22,930 bases of DNA, taken from a virus. Under the pieces are notes generated by a model. That model was not told where the DNA came from and made no database searches. It saw nothing but the letters and a program-made list of their open reading frames with translations. The translations under genes were made by a program, and so were the position numbers. Positions 13,058 through 20,755 of this stretch are shown here, piece after piece. The stretch's first letter is position 1; each line of letters opens with the position of its first letter. The DNA lies in the IMG/VR virus record IMGVR_UViG_3300014903_000017, positions 1 to 22,930 of that record, one strand, 5' to 3'.

Positions 13058-13425
13058 TTTGTTACTTTCAGCACGGCGGACAGAAAAAGCGTTTTTATTT
13101 CCTTAATTTGCGAAACTTCTAATGCGGCATCAATTATTTGCATGCATTCAAGTATTGATAATTGCCCCACCTTTTCTTTAAACTCGGAATTAGCATCAAA
13201 TTTGCAAAGCAAAATTAATATAAGTTGCGACGGTTTAACTCCGCACGATTTTAACATTTCCGCACTTCCTGCTTCTGCGGCATTTAGCATAGATTGATAA
13301 TTTCCTGATGCTTCCTGCAGTGCATCAATTTGCATTAGCGTAAAAGGTTTTAACGTAAATTCGCCTAACGAATTTTTAATAGTTTTTGTTTTTGGGTTTA
13401 TTGCTTGTTCGGTACTAATATCCAT
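13039..13425 (-). CDS. Tail assembly chaperone, short form (gpG-like)
   Basis: The 128-residue protein lies between the major tail protein and tape measure, the usual place for gpG. It is mostly helical (FTLKPFTLMQIDALQEASGN, KEKVGQLSILECMQIIDAA), with an N-terminal TEQAINPKTKTIKNSLGEFTL strand region, as in related chaperones. TAGGAG precedes the ATG at good distance. The last codons include the probable slip site, after which a -1 frame continues into the extension at 13057-12809. It is not expected in the finished virion. Sequence similarity to named families is weak; position and the overlapping frame make the case. Confidence 0.7.
   Translation of the reverse strand: MDISTEQAINPKTKTIKNSLGEFTLKPFTLMQIDALQEASGNYQSMLNAAEAGSAEMLKSCGVKPSQLILILLCKFDANSEFKEKVGQLSILECMQIIDAALEVSQIKEIKTLFLSAVLKVTKAMKTD
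13056..13062 (-). promoter_or_regulatory. Candidate -1 frameshift site
   Basis: On the minus strand ACA-AAA-G (zero frame ACA AAA GCA) lets the Lys tRNA re-pair perfectly after slipping back one base (AAA to AAA). It is not a classical X-XXY-YYZ heptamer. The zero-frame stop follows 15 bases later (13041-13039), so slip before that point is required. Confidence 0.5.
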
Positions 13426-13445
13426 TTTAAAAGCTCCTATTTTAA

Positions 13446-13467
13446 GGGGCGGATTTCACACCGCCCC
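13446..13467 (-). terminator. GC-rich intercistronic hairpin after the major tail protein gene
   Basis: GGGGCGG and CCGCCCC form a perfect seven-pair stem with an eight-base loop in the 54-base gap between the major tail protein and chaperone genes. The minus-strand tail is CTTAAAATAGG, not a U-run. Partial termination or mRNA 3' end protection is more likely than full termination. Confidence 0.5.
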
Positions 13468-13479
13468 ATGTTATTTTAT

Positions 13480-14352
13480 TTATGCACCTGTGAAATACGA
13501 AAGGTACGGTTCCGCTAAATAATTACCGGCAGAATCTTTAAGCCCTGTCGTAACTGCAAGCTGGTAGGTTTCTGTCGCCCAATTATTAGTCGGGGTAAAT
13601 GTAACTACTTTAGTGGTGGAATCATATGTTATCGAACCAGCGACTAAAGTATTAGGCGTTCCCTGTAAGTATATGCTTATCGTTGCGCCGTCGCCACTAC
13701 CGTAAACTATAGTGCTTTGGTTCATGCCGTTGGTTTCCGTGATAGTCATTGTTACGATAGTTTTGGCTCCGTCAACAACAGTACCAGCTTCGGCGGGCGA
13801 GGTTATAACAATAGTAGGTGCAGTTGTGTCTGCTCCAGTTTCCGTAGAGTATCCGTATTTTTCACCAGCGGATTGGTCGCAATCGTAAAGAATTTCAAAC
13901 TCAACGTCATGTAGAGTTTCTTCGTCCCGCTTATAGGCGGGCGATGTTTTGCCCGTAGGTCTTGCCTTGTGAAATACGTATTTTCTAGTTCCGGGACCGG
14001 GACCTTTTACGTTTATATACATTGTTTTTTCTACATCTTCTGTCGGCGCGCCTATCGAAAGTCTTGACCCAGCGACCGAATCGGTGGGTAATCCAAACGC
14101 TAAAGCCATGTTTGCAAGAGTGGCTTCGCCCATGGAGAACGTAACTTTATAAGAAATCTCAGTTGTTACCTTCCCAATAGTTCCTAGAACTTGGTCTACT
14201 TTAATTTCAAGCTGTGTTTCGTCTTTTTCAATCGCAACACCGCCTTTAATGAAACCTAAATCACGTGCCGCGGATTCGTTTTCACCATACTCGCCTACTT
14301 TTATGGTGTTTGTTCCTTGAACTCCAACTACTATGTTTGCTTTTGTACCCAT
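13480..14352 (-). CDS. Major tail tube protein with C-terminal Ig-like domain
   Basis: The 290-residue protein sits between tail terminator and chaperone, as the tube protein does. Residues 1-170 show a tube-like pattern (LGFIKGGVAIEKDETQLEIKVDQ, followed by TEISYKVTFSMGEATLANM and VEFEILYD). Residues about 177-290 form a Big_5/bacterial Ig-like domain (TTAPTIVITSPAEAGTVV, ITYDSTTKVVTFTPTNNW, GLKDSAGNYLAEPYLSYFTG). Such add-on domains project from the tail surface and may hold weakly to glycans. The start is TAATG-coupled with GGGAG upstream. A GC-rich hairpin follows the stop, fitting a highly expressed gene. Confidence 0.8.
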   Translation of the reverse strand: MGTKANIVVGVQGTNTIKVGEYGENESAARDLGFIKGGVAIEKDETQLEIKVDQVLGTIGKVTTEISYKVTFSMGEATLANMALAFGLPTDSVAGSRLSIGAPTEDVEKTMYINVKGPGPGTRKYVFHKARPTGKTSPAYKRDEETLHDVEFEILYDCDQSAGEKYGYSTETGADTTAPTIVITSPAEAGTVVDGAKTIVTMTITETNGMNQSTIVYGSGDGATISIYLQGTPNTLVAGSITYDSTTKVVTFTPTNNWATETYQLAVTTGLKDSAGNYLAEPYLSYFTGA

Positions 14353-14756
14353 TAGTTTTTTCTCCCGAATTTAAGGGCAAACTGCAACACCCTGTGATAT
14401 ATGCGGAGACCATTATTATCTTCATAAAAACTATCTCCGCCGACTTTTTTAGACCAATAGATATATTCATTATCGGCTAGAATTACTATTTGGTCCTGTA
14501 AATCTAAAATTGTTTTAAGTCTTTCTGCTATTACATCTGCATCGCCGAATTTTAGCGTGTAAATATTCATGTTTATAACGATATCGTCCAAAACTTCATC
14601 ACGTCCGCCGTCTTGATTTACACTAAGAACTAGATATTTAGGCTTCATGTTTTCATCGGCTAAATCCCAAAACATGCGTGGGTTTTCTGCCGTCCCACCT
14701 AATAAAGTAAGCAGTGTTGAGTCATTTTCTAAGTATGCCAATAACGCTTTTAACAT
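14352..14756 (-). CDS. Tail terminator-like protein
   Basis: The 134-residue protein begins MLKALLAYLENDSTLLTLLGG, the helical opening common to tail terminator and tail completion proteins of siphoviruses (gpU or SPP1 gp17 position). It continues with mixed alpha/beta sequence including VINMNIYTLKFGDADVIAERLKTIL. It would cap the tail tube and bind the head connector. It starts directly after the stop of the gp10-like gene (TAAATG) with GGAAGA nearby and ends in a TAATG overlap with the tube protein gene. Assignment is from order and the N-terminal pattern. Confidence 0.65.
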   Translation of the reverse strand: MLKALLAYLENDSTLLTLLGGTAENPRMFWDLADENMKPKYLVLSVNQDGGRDEVLDDIVINMNIYTLKFGDADVIAERLKTILDLQDQIVILADNEYIYWSKKVGGDSFYEDNNGLRIYHRVLQFALKFGRKN

Positions 14757-15236
14757 TTATTTCTTCCACTTTTTGGCGGCTTTTTTTATAACCCGCTCTA
14801 AACTTTTTTTAGCGGCAGACTCGTTTCTTCTTATTGTTCCCCAAAAAAAAGGTCTAGCTGCCATGTTGGTTGTTCCATATTCTAACATATGCCCATAAAA
14901 CGAATTTGAACCGGGGAACTTTACACGCACTCTTGCGATAATCTCTTTTCCAAAGCGAGGCTTGAATAATTTCCATTTCACAGAGGCTTTTAAATCGTAT
15001 TTTCCAACGCTTGAATTTAGCTTTTTTGTTTCTCGTGTTTTTTGAGAATGTGGCGCGCTTCCCTCTGCCGACGGGTCGCCGTTGCCGTCCGCCAATTTAC
15101 CCTTAATTTCTTTTACCATTTTAGCAGATGTTGATTTTACGACTTTTTTAGCTCCGTCCTCTACGTTTCCACGAAATTGTTTTAGCTTTTTAATTAATTC
15201 TTTTTTGCCTCTTAAGGTAAATTTTTTAGCTGCCAT
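14757..15236 (-). CDS. HK97 gp10-like tail/neck component
   Basis: The 159-residue protein is very basic (Lys-rich start and end) and contains YGHMLEYGTTNMAARPFF at residues 114-131, the hallmark E-x-G-T ... A-R-P-F of the HK97 gp10 family, which works at the head-tail junction. An SAPHSQKT-type loop (about 60-67) is also usual in this family. It lies between the head closure and tail terminator genes, as expected. The ATG follows the upstream stop by one base. No unusual features are seen beyond the strong positive charge. Confidence 0.85.
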   Translation of the reverse strand: MAAKKFTLRGKKELIKKLKQFRGNVEDGAKKVVKSTSAKMVKEIKGKLADGNGDPSAEGSAPHSQKTRETKKLNSSVGKYDLKASVKWKLFKPRFGKEIIARVRVKFPGSNSFYGHMLEYGTTNMAARPFFWGTIRRNESAAKKSLERVIKKAAKKWKK

Positions 15237-15237
15237 A

Positions 15238-15603
15238 TTAAGCCCCAGTGGGTGCTGGTCTCGTCGGACCTACATGAATCTCATAACACATTAAATCTAA
15301 AAAAACAGTCCGCATATCAGGTTGCTCAACTCGGCTTATTTCAAAAATTCTGCTACCCCATACGACACGCCATTTTGCCAAAATGCCAGCTTGGTATCTA
15401 ATTCTAATTCTCGTGTCGATTTTAGAACTAATTACTTGTGAAGCTAAAAATTCTTTTCCAGTCATAGGCCAAATTGCGGCTCTAATATCAGCGTACACAT
15501 CTGTCCATGTTTCGATTTTCTGCCCGTAGTCATCACGGCTACTCGATACCGGTTGCTGTATCGTTATAACGTGCCGAAGATTACCAGCTTTTACAGGTCT
15601 CAT
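15238..15603 (-). CDS. Head-tail joining / head closure protein
   Basis: The 121-residue protein has the pattern of the Phage_H_T_join family: GNLRHVITIQQPV, DDYGQKIETWTDVYADIRAAIWPMTGKEF, then TRIRIRYQAGI and RVVWGSRIFEISRVEQPD near the end. It is a small beta-barrel that plugs the connector after DNA is packaged and docks the tail. The start overlaps the connector gene stop as ATGA. Length and order (connector, closure, gp10-like, terminator) match other HK97-like siphoviruses. Confidence 0.85.
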   Translation of the reverse strand: MRPVKAGNLRHVITIQQPVSSSRDDYGQKIETWTDVYADIRAAIWPMTGKEFLASQVISSKIDTRIRIRYQAGILAKWRVVWGSRIFEISRVEQPDMRTVFLDLMCYEIHVGPTRPAPTGA

Positions 15604-16271
15604 ATCCCGTCGCCCTCGTACATTATGTATGGGGCTAAAATAGCGGCGATACCTTGTGGCATTTCTTTTAATGTGATATCAGATACAGATTCACGATGCT
15701 CATAATAATGACCCGCCAATAGTTTTATAGTACTTTTAATATCTTCAGGGACTTCTGTTTCGTCTGCACCATATCCGGCAATAAAGGTAATGTAGACCCC
15801 ATTAGCTGCCCTAAGCGTTGTAGTAGGATAACTAACAGAACTTTTTTTAACAATTCGCGCCGGAACTGAAACGGTATCGACAACATAGTTATCAGAACTC
15901 CATACAGTTTCATTGTCATCTGAATCAATATAGGCTATAGCTGATATCGCCGAAACTGGTCCTATCGGAATATATATAGTGTTCGTTCGATATTTTCCTA
16001 TAATTACTGGCGAGGTTGAGATATCAATGCTGGCAGATACATTAGAATTAATACTGCTATTTATAAAAGGCGGAAATCCGTCAAGCCAATATTTCCATGT
16101 CGAATTAATAAACCGCCGACCCGTTATTTTTTCAATAGTGCCTCGAGCTGCCGAAATATAAGCTGATATCAAAGTATCGTCATCAGATATATCTATCCGT
16201 GAATGTAACTTTTGTTCGGCTAGTGTTACAGGCTCTTGGACTGCGGCGGTTATTAATTCTAGTGCGGGCAT
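15600..16271 (-). CDS. Head-tail connector (gp6-like) protein
   Basis: The 223-residue protein opens PVTLAEQKLHSRIDISDDDTLISAYISAARGTIEKITGRRF, the signature of head-tail adaptor proteins of the HK97 gp6 group, which form a ring under the portal. The middle is beta-rich, and the end has VPEDIKSTIKLLAGHYYEHRE, also typical. Its ATG overlaps the stop of the small Lys-rich gene as TAATG. It is complete and normal in length. Confidence 0.85.
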   Translation of the reverse strand: MPALELITAAVQEPVTLAEQKLHSRIDISDDDTLISAYISAARGTIEKITGRRFINSTWKYWLDGFPPFINSSINSNVSASIDISTSPVIIGKYRTNTIYIPIGPVSAISAIAYIDSDDNETVWSSDNYVVDTVSVPARIVKKSSVSYPTTTLRAANGVYITFIAGYGADETEVPEDIKSTIKLLAGHYYEHRESVSDITLKEMPQGIAAILAPYIMYEGDGI

Positions 16272-16510
16272 TATTTTTTACCTTTACTTTTTTTACCTTT
16301 TTTAGGTTTACTGTTTTTAACTTTTTTATCTTCCGAAATGTCAAGCGATTTATTTTCAATAGGTGCTTCTTTTTCAGGTTCTTTTTCAATAAGCTCTGCA
16401 TAATTTCCGGCGATTAAAGCCTTAGCTTTATCTTCAGGAAAATCTACAATAGAACCAGCTTTAAAAACACCTAAAGGCGAGCATGACATTGCTTTTAACT
16501 TAATTTTCAT
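16271..16510 (-). CDS. Small head-region protein with Lys-rich tail
   Basis: The start is ATG at 16510, which overlaps the upstream stop as TAATG and has GAAGG nearby; an ATG at 16528 would lie within the upstream gene. The 79-residue product has a compact N-terminal part (SPLGVFKAGSIVDFPEDKAKALIAGNYAEL) that matches a common small phage protein pattern in head modules. A disordered Glu/Lys tail follows, ending in a dense run of Lys. The tail may touch DNA or a capsid surface. The function is unknown, and many phages carry a similar gene just before the connector. Confidence 0.6.
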   Translation of the reverse strand: MKIKLKAMSCSPLGVFKAGSIVDFPEDKAKALIAGNYAELIEKEPEKEAPIENKSLDISEDKKVKNSKPKKGKKSKGKK

Positions 16511-16935
16511 TACCAAACCGCCTTCCACGAGGTAGCGGCTGAAACAGTCTCTGTTGCGATATATAATGTGTTATCGCTAGTTAAATAGCATTGTGAACAT
16601 TCTGCGTATCCGCTTGTTGGAAGGGCGGCTTTTGCTCCGACAAAAGTACAATCAAATGCGGTTGCGGTATTAGACGATACAGTAACTTCGGCAGATGAAG
16701 TAATGCCCGAAACAGACATTAAACCAGTAGCGGTAAATGTTGAACCGCTTACCATGGTTAAAGCTCCGCCAGTTTCTACCGTAATAGTTCCGCCTGAGCA
16801 TACTTTCTGTTCACTTCCGCCTTGTGCGGTGTAAATATCCGTAACATAGGTTGCGTCGCAAGCTGCGTAAATCAAAGCAGTGCCTCCTCCGACTAAACCA
16901 AATGTAATTGCAATTATCATTAAAATTCTTTTCAT
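16510..16935 (-). CDS. Exported beta-repeat protein in the head gene cluster
   Basis: The 141-residue product starts with a signal peptide (MKRILMIIAITFGLVGGGTALIYA, cleavage likely before ACDATY). The mature protein is Thr/Ser/Gly-rich with short strand repeats (GGTITVETGGALTMVSGSTF, SGITSSAEVTVSSNT) and several Cys, then ends TLYIATETVSAATSWKAVW. That ending resembles small phage surface proteins encoded near the capsid gene. AAAGGAA precedes the ATG. A capsid decoration role would fit the order, but a signal peptide would send it out of the cytoplasm, where heads are built. The conflict is unresolved, and no alternative downstream start removes the signal. Confidence 0.6.
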   Translation of the reverse strand: MKRILMIIAITFGLVGGGTALIYAACDATYVTDIYTAQGGSEQKVCSGGTITVETGGALTMVSGSTFTATGLMSVSGITSSAEVTVSSNTATAFDCTFVGAKAALPTSGYAECSQCYLTSDNTLYIATETVSAATSWKAVW

Positions 16936-16955
16936 TTTTCGCTTTCCTTTACAAC

Positions 16956-16981
16956 TCCCCCGCCCAATTGAGGGCGAGGGA
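16956..16981 (-). terminator. GC-rich intercistronic hairpin downstream of the capsid genes
   Basis: On the minus strand TCCCTCGCCC (16981-16972) pairs with GGGCGGGGGA (16965-16956), ten pairs with one U.G, around a six-base loop. It fills the gap after the gene at 16992-17444. No U-run follows (GTTGTAAAGG). An mRNA-protecting or partly terminating stem is likely. Confidence 0.5.
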
Positions 16982-16991
16982 ATTATTTAGT

Positions 16992-17444
16992 TTATTTAGT
17001 TCCCTCGTCGGGAGTAGCCAGCTGATTAACTCCGTCAACGGTTGAGCTTTGCACGGTCGGCATGCCTTTGGGACCGAACTTGATAACGCTGATGCTATCA
17101 ACTTCGACGTTAGCGGTTGCGCGGTCAATCAATGCCTTGACATATCGCTCCCCAGGATTAATAATTTCAATAATTATAATCTTTTGAGTTGCGGTATCGC
17201 CACTTGATATTTTAGCGGACCCCTCAAGGTCAGCATAAGCATCGGCATCGGCATCGTCGCTTGACTGTTGCAAGTAACAATTAGCGGTTCCTGTTGAGGT
17301 TATGGCTCCCAAAGTGAATATGAAATACGCACTATTAAAGCCTTTCATATCAACAGCATCAGAAGTTAATGTATCCGATGTTCCTGCCGCTTCTGATTCT
17401 AAAATGCGTTGCATTTCGCCATTTTTTAATATAGATTGTTCCAT
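16992..17444 (-). CDS. Capsid-associated virion protein
   Basis: The 150-residue protein directly follows the capsid gene. It has a pattern frequent in phage proteins at this position: GFNSAYFIFTLGAITSTGTA, CYLQQSSDDADADAYADLEGSA, then PGERYVKALIDRATANVEVDSISVIKFGP. These are probably beta-sandwich head-decorating or head-completion proteins. No signal peptide is present. The start lies 15 bases after the capsid stop, with GGAGAA nearby. A strong hairpin after the stop suggests heavy expression. Role by analogy only. Confidence 0.65.
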   Translation of the reverse strand: MEQSILKNGEMQRILESEAAGTSDTLTSDAVDMKGFNSAYFIFTLGAITSTGTANCYLQQSSDDADADAYADLEGSAKISSGDTATQKIIIIEIINPGERYVKALIDRATANVEVDSISVIKFGPKGMPTVQSSTVDGVNQLATPDEGTK

Positions 17445-17459
17445 TTTATTTTATTCTCC

Positions 17460-18704
17460 TTAACTGTCAGCCAGTTTCATTCGAGCAGATGCCTCTTCAA
17501 GCACGGGCATGCCGTCGGTGTATTTTCTACCGATGTAGCCGACTTGGTTTGTTTCTGCGTATTTTTCATTAAGCACTTGCATTTCCATGCCAGCGGTATC
17601 CGCAATGTAATAGTAACTTAAATCAGTATACAACCCGATGTATTCGCCAGCTGTGAATGTGTTAGGCATAAACTCTGATTCTGTTACGGGGTCGCCATAT
17701 AGTCTGTCAGGCTCTCCAGCTTGAACTGAGGGCTGCCAGATGTATTGACCGTTAGAATCTTTTAAGAGCATGAGCTGCTTTACAGCATCTCTATGAAAAA
17801 ACCAAGAAGCATTTTTTCTATATTGTGCTTTAAGCGACATTCTCGTATTAATGACGCCGTCAATAGTTATAGACGTAGTCGTATTGCCAGTCGAAATATC
17901 TCTGCCCGTTGAGATACCCATGTTGGAAGGAGTCATTAAACCAAGAGGCTGCCCGTCTCCTGTGCCAAGCAAAAAGGCTTTTTCTTCGGCAACACTAAAC
18001 TTATAACCGAGTCTGCTTAATATAAAATCCATGGCGTACGAAGCGTTGTGGGTTAACAGTTTTGATATTTTCAGCAATTTAGAAAGAAGATTAGGTTTAA
18101 GTTCTCTTTTTCCAAATTTCATACTAGTATCTTCGGAAACCGCAGGGCTAATTTCACCAGTCCAGTCGGGGTCGCTGGGGTCGTCGGTCAATGTAGGAAA
18201 ACCCAAAGACTGTACGCCGTCAGTTCTAAATTTACTTGCGCCCGCTCTGATGTAAACTAAATCCTCGAGGGTGGCGATGATTTTCTTTTCAAAACCGTCG
18301 GGAACAAGGTACCCGCCGGAGGTAGGCAAGTCTTGCTGTAGTGATTTTTTCTTTAAAGCATCGATAGTAGCGGAATCTTTATTAATGACATAATCTTTAA
18401 ACGCTTTTTTGTATTCTTCAGTAACGTTCATCACGCCTTTCGCCTCATCGTCATTAAGATTTCCTGCGGCGATTTTTCTGCCGGCGGTTTCGTCTAATGT
18501 TCGCTCTGCTTCCAATACTTTTTCAGAAGCCTCAAAAGTTTTCTGAAGACCTTTTGCGTTACTTAAAAGCTCCTCACACTGCTTAACTTCCTCAGGTGTC
18601 TGATTACGTTCTTCTTTTACCGCTTTTTCTGCGATTGCGCGCGCATCTGTAATACATTTTGCACGCTGGGTTCTTTGCTCAGTTATTTGATTTACGAGTT
18701 CCAT
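17460..18704 (-). CDS. Major capsid protein, HK97 fold
   Basis: The 414-residue protein has the two-part layout of HK97-type capsids. Residues 1 to about 90 form a charged coiled coil (the delta, scaffold-like domain). The shell domain then begins around LPTSGGYLVPDGFEKKII (126-143), with GFPTLTDDPSDPDW, KFGKRELKPNLLSKLLKIS and LLGTGDGQPLGLM as family landmarks. The delta domain is normally cut off by the upstream protease as the head matures. AAGGAG stands before the ATG. Length and gene order (protease, capsid) are standard. Confidence 0.95.
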   Translation of the reverse strand: MELVNQITEQRTQRAKCITDARAIAEKAVKEERNQTPEEVKQCEELLSNAKGLQKTFEASEKVLEAERTLDETAGRKIAAGNLNDDEAKGVMNVTEEYKKAFKDYVINKDSATIDALKKKSLQQDLPTSGGYLVPDGFEKKIIATLEDLVYIRAGASKFRTDGVQSLGFPTLTDDPSDPDWTGEISPAVSEDTSMKFGKRELKPNLLSKLLKISKLLTHNASYAMDFILSRLGYKFSVAEEKAFLLGTGDGQPLGLMTPSNMGISTGRDISTGNTTTSITIDGVINTRMSLKAQYRKNASWFFHRDAVKQLMLLKDSNGQYIWQPSVQAGEPDRLYGDPVTESEFMPNTFTAGEYIGLYTDLSYYYIADTAGMEMQVLNEKYAETNQVGYIGRKYTDGMPVLEEASARMKLADS

Positions 18705-18723
18705 TTTCGCAATTCTCCTTTTT

Positions 18724-19458
18724 TTAATTTTCCAGTTCGTCTATTGCACTTAAAATTTTAGTGGGGTCATTTAAACCCAAGCTATTATTTAAAGTTTTTT
18801 GAACTGTAGTCAGCAAGCGCAACTCGTCAGCGGAAAGTTTTTGACCACTTTCAAGCTGCATCAGCGCACTGAAAATTTTATTCTTCTTTTCTTCTATTTC
18901 TTTATCTTTGTTTTTTAAATCTTTTTCATCTTCCATTATAACTAATGCTTTTTTTACCGCTTCCGCTAAAGAATTTGAATCGGCGGGAACGGCGACTAAA
19001 GATATTTCAAAAATTTCTGCAAGGGTTAAGTTGTTCGGATTTTTAGAATCCTCAAAGTGGAAACGTCCGGCAATCGAAATTCCTTTAGCATGCCCCTCGA
19101 CATAAACTTCTCGAGCGTGTTTGATTATTGGAAAATCAGACTTTGAAAGTTCGGCTTTGAAAAATAAACCTTTTTCGTCTTCTGAAATTTCAGTCATAGA
19201 ACCTGCCACGTGGTCAATGCGGTTAACGTGGTCAATTAGAACTACGGGGTTCTTTTTATATTCCTTCAATTCGTACACATAATCCCTTTTTTCAGTAAAA
19301 ACAGTGGGGATATCGCCATATCTATCGGCGGAATTTTTTGTATTTGCGTACCCCTCTAAAAAAGTTTTATCGCCGTCTTTTGTTATTTTAACATCAGAAA
19401 TCGGTAATATTTTTACTGCGGGTGCGGTTTGCGTTCCAATACTTTTAATTTTATCCAT
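18724..19458 (-). CDS. Prohead maturation protease (S78 type)
   Basis: The 244-residue protein has the serine protease core of HK97 gp4-like enzymes: a conserved SADRYGD (43-49), the catalytic His in VVLIDH77, the catalytic Ser in KGIS128IAG, and EIFEISLVAVPA (148-159). It digests the capsid delta domain inside the prohead. The C-terminal 70 residues are charged and helical (DLKNKDKEIEEKKNK), probably for packing inside the shell and self-removal. It lies between portal and capsid, with short gaps on both sides. Confidence 0.9.
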   Translation of the reverse strand: MDKIKSIGTQTAPAVKILPISDVKITKDGDKTFLEGYANTKNSADRYGDIPTVFTEKRDYVYELKEYKKNPVVLIDHVNRIDHVAGSMTEISEDEKGLFFKAELSKSDFPIIKHAREVYVEGHAKGISIAGRFHFEDSKNPNNLTLAEIFEISLVAVPADSNSLAEAVKKALVIMEDEKDLKNKDKEIEEKKNKIFSALMQLESGQKLSADELRLLTTVQKTLNNSLGLNDPTKILSAIDELEN

Positions 19459-19466
19459 AATTTTTC

Positions 19467-20702
19467 CTATGTTTGGGTAGAATCTTTACTCATGTCAGCT
19501 TCAAGCTCAGTCATATTTGCCTGCACTAAATAAACTTTGCCTCTACCCTCGGGCAAAGGGTTCATGTCTTGTATCGCTCGAATTTCGTCGGCGTTCATCC
19601 ACCCGTCAATTCTAGCGTTGTGAAAAAAGTTTGACATCGCGCCGGAATCGCCGCGCATCATGTCAGCAAGGTCGTGGCGGAAGTAGCTTGTGTCCCATTC
19701 TTTTTCGGGGACTAATTTTATCAATAATTCCTGTTCAATATTAGTTGTCCACGGTTTAATTGTGTCAGTTCCAAACTCAATAGCCTGCTGTTCGATATTA
19801 TTATTAGTCGAACGCTCCATAATTCCTACTTTATGCTGCGGTATTCGGTAAATTTGTGCGATATCTTCGCGCGTTAATTTCTTTTGTTCAATCAATTTAG
19901 CATCGGCGGGACTAACGGAAATAGAATTAAACTTCATGCCCGCATCAATAATAGCGACTTTATGGTGGTTTTCTAACCCTTTATGTCCTTTTTCCCACGC
20001 TTTCCTTATATTAGCGCGAGTTTCTTCGTCTATTTTTTGCTCAGTGGTTAGAATGCCCGACGGAACGGAATCATTGCTGTAGAATTTGCCGGACGAAACT
20101 TGAGCGGCTAAACCAATGCCTACCGCTTCACAATGGGCTTTTATGGGGCTAATACCCACAATTCCGTCACCAGCAAGTCCCTTAAAGTGTAAAATTTCTT
20201 CGGGAAATAAAAATATAGATTTCCCATTATCGACTTGCACTTCATAAATTAGTTTTCCGTCTACCCTAGTGGGCGTAACCCGCCACGGCTCAATAGGCCA
20301 TAATGCAATAGGGTCGCCAGCATTATTCCTTTCTATTTCAGAATAATGATTTCCGTTTAATCCTAAATTAAACATGATTAAGCTACGCCATTGAAGTGCC
20401 GTCATCTCAGAATTAGGGCGACGTGCCACTAATCTAGTTAAATTACTGGTTAGGTCTACGAATTTACCATCTTTTGTTACCTTTATTAATGAAAGTGGTA
20501 GTGCTGATATAGTTTGTGCTAAAACTTGAACGCAAGCCCAAACTGTAGGCAGTCCTAATGATGAGGATTCTGTAACGTACACCCCGGAAGACGAGGCATT
20601 TGAACACCCAAGCATCGGGATATGGGTTGTTGAGTTTCCGTGTATTGGGTTTGATTTTATCCCAAATAAGGATTTTATATTTTCAAGGAAATTTATTTTC
20701 AT
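19467..20702 (-). CDS. Portal protein
   Basis: The 411-residue protein matches the HK97-type portal family: SSSLGLPTVWACVQVLAQTI, RPNSEMTALQWRSLIMFNLGLNGNHY, EEILHFKGLAGDGIVGISPI, LTREDIAQIYRIPQHKVG and the final MNADEIRAIQDMNPLP. Twelve copies would form the vertex channel for DNA. No Shine-Dalgarno site precedes the ATG at 20702. The strong promoter at 20719-20747 would start RNA only about ten bases upstream, so translation from that RNA would be nearly leaderless. Longer transcripts from the terminase side could also serve it. Confidence 0.95.
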   Translation of the reverse strand: MKINFLENIKSLFGIKSNPIHGNSTTHIPMLGCSNASSSGVYVTESSSLGLPTVWACVQVLAQTISALPLSLIKVTKDGKFVDLTSNLTRLVARRPNSEMTALQWRSLIMFNLGLNGNHYSEIERNNAGDPIALWPIEPWRVTPTRVDGKLIYEVQVDNGKSIFLFPEEILHFKGLAGDGIVGISPIKAHCEAVGIGLAAQVSSGKFYSNDSVPSGILTTEQKIDEETRANIRKAWEKGHKGLENHHKVAIIDAGMKFNSISVSPADAKLIEQKKLTREDIAQIYRIPQHKVGIMERSTNNNIEQQAIEFGTDTIKPWTTNIEQELLIKLVPEKEWDTSYFRHDLADMMRGDSGAMSNFFHNARIDGWMNADEIRAIQDMNPLPEGRGKVYLVQANMTELEADMSKDSTQT

Positions 20703-20712
20703 TAATTTATTT

Positions 20713-20739
20713 ATTGTAATTTTACTACAAATTTACAAT
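20713..20739 (-). promoter_or_regulatory. Inverted repeat over the portal promoter, possible operator
   Basis: ATTGTAA (20713-20719) and TTACAAT (20733-20739) are perfect inverted copies separated by 13 bases. They cover the spacer and -10 box of the promoter at 20719-20747. A dimeric repressor or activator site is plausible. The protein that would bind it is not in the window. Confidence 0.45.
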
Positions 20740-20747
20740 TATGTCAA
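20719..20747 (-). promoter_or_regulatory. Sigma70-type promoter for the virion gene operon
   Basis: On the minus strand TTGACA (20747-20742), exactly 17 bases, then TAAAAT (20724-20719), in the 53-base gap between large terminase and portal. Expected start is near 20712, ten bases before the portal ATG. Confidence 0.7.
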
Positions 20748-20755
20748 GTTTTATT

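Noticed and set aside
16183-16401. Lys-rich minus-strand ORF of 72 codons
   Set aside because: A shadow of the Lys-rich tail of the 16271-16510 gene and the start of the connector gene in another frame.
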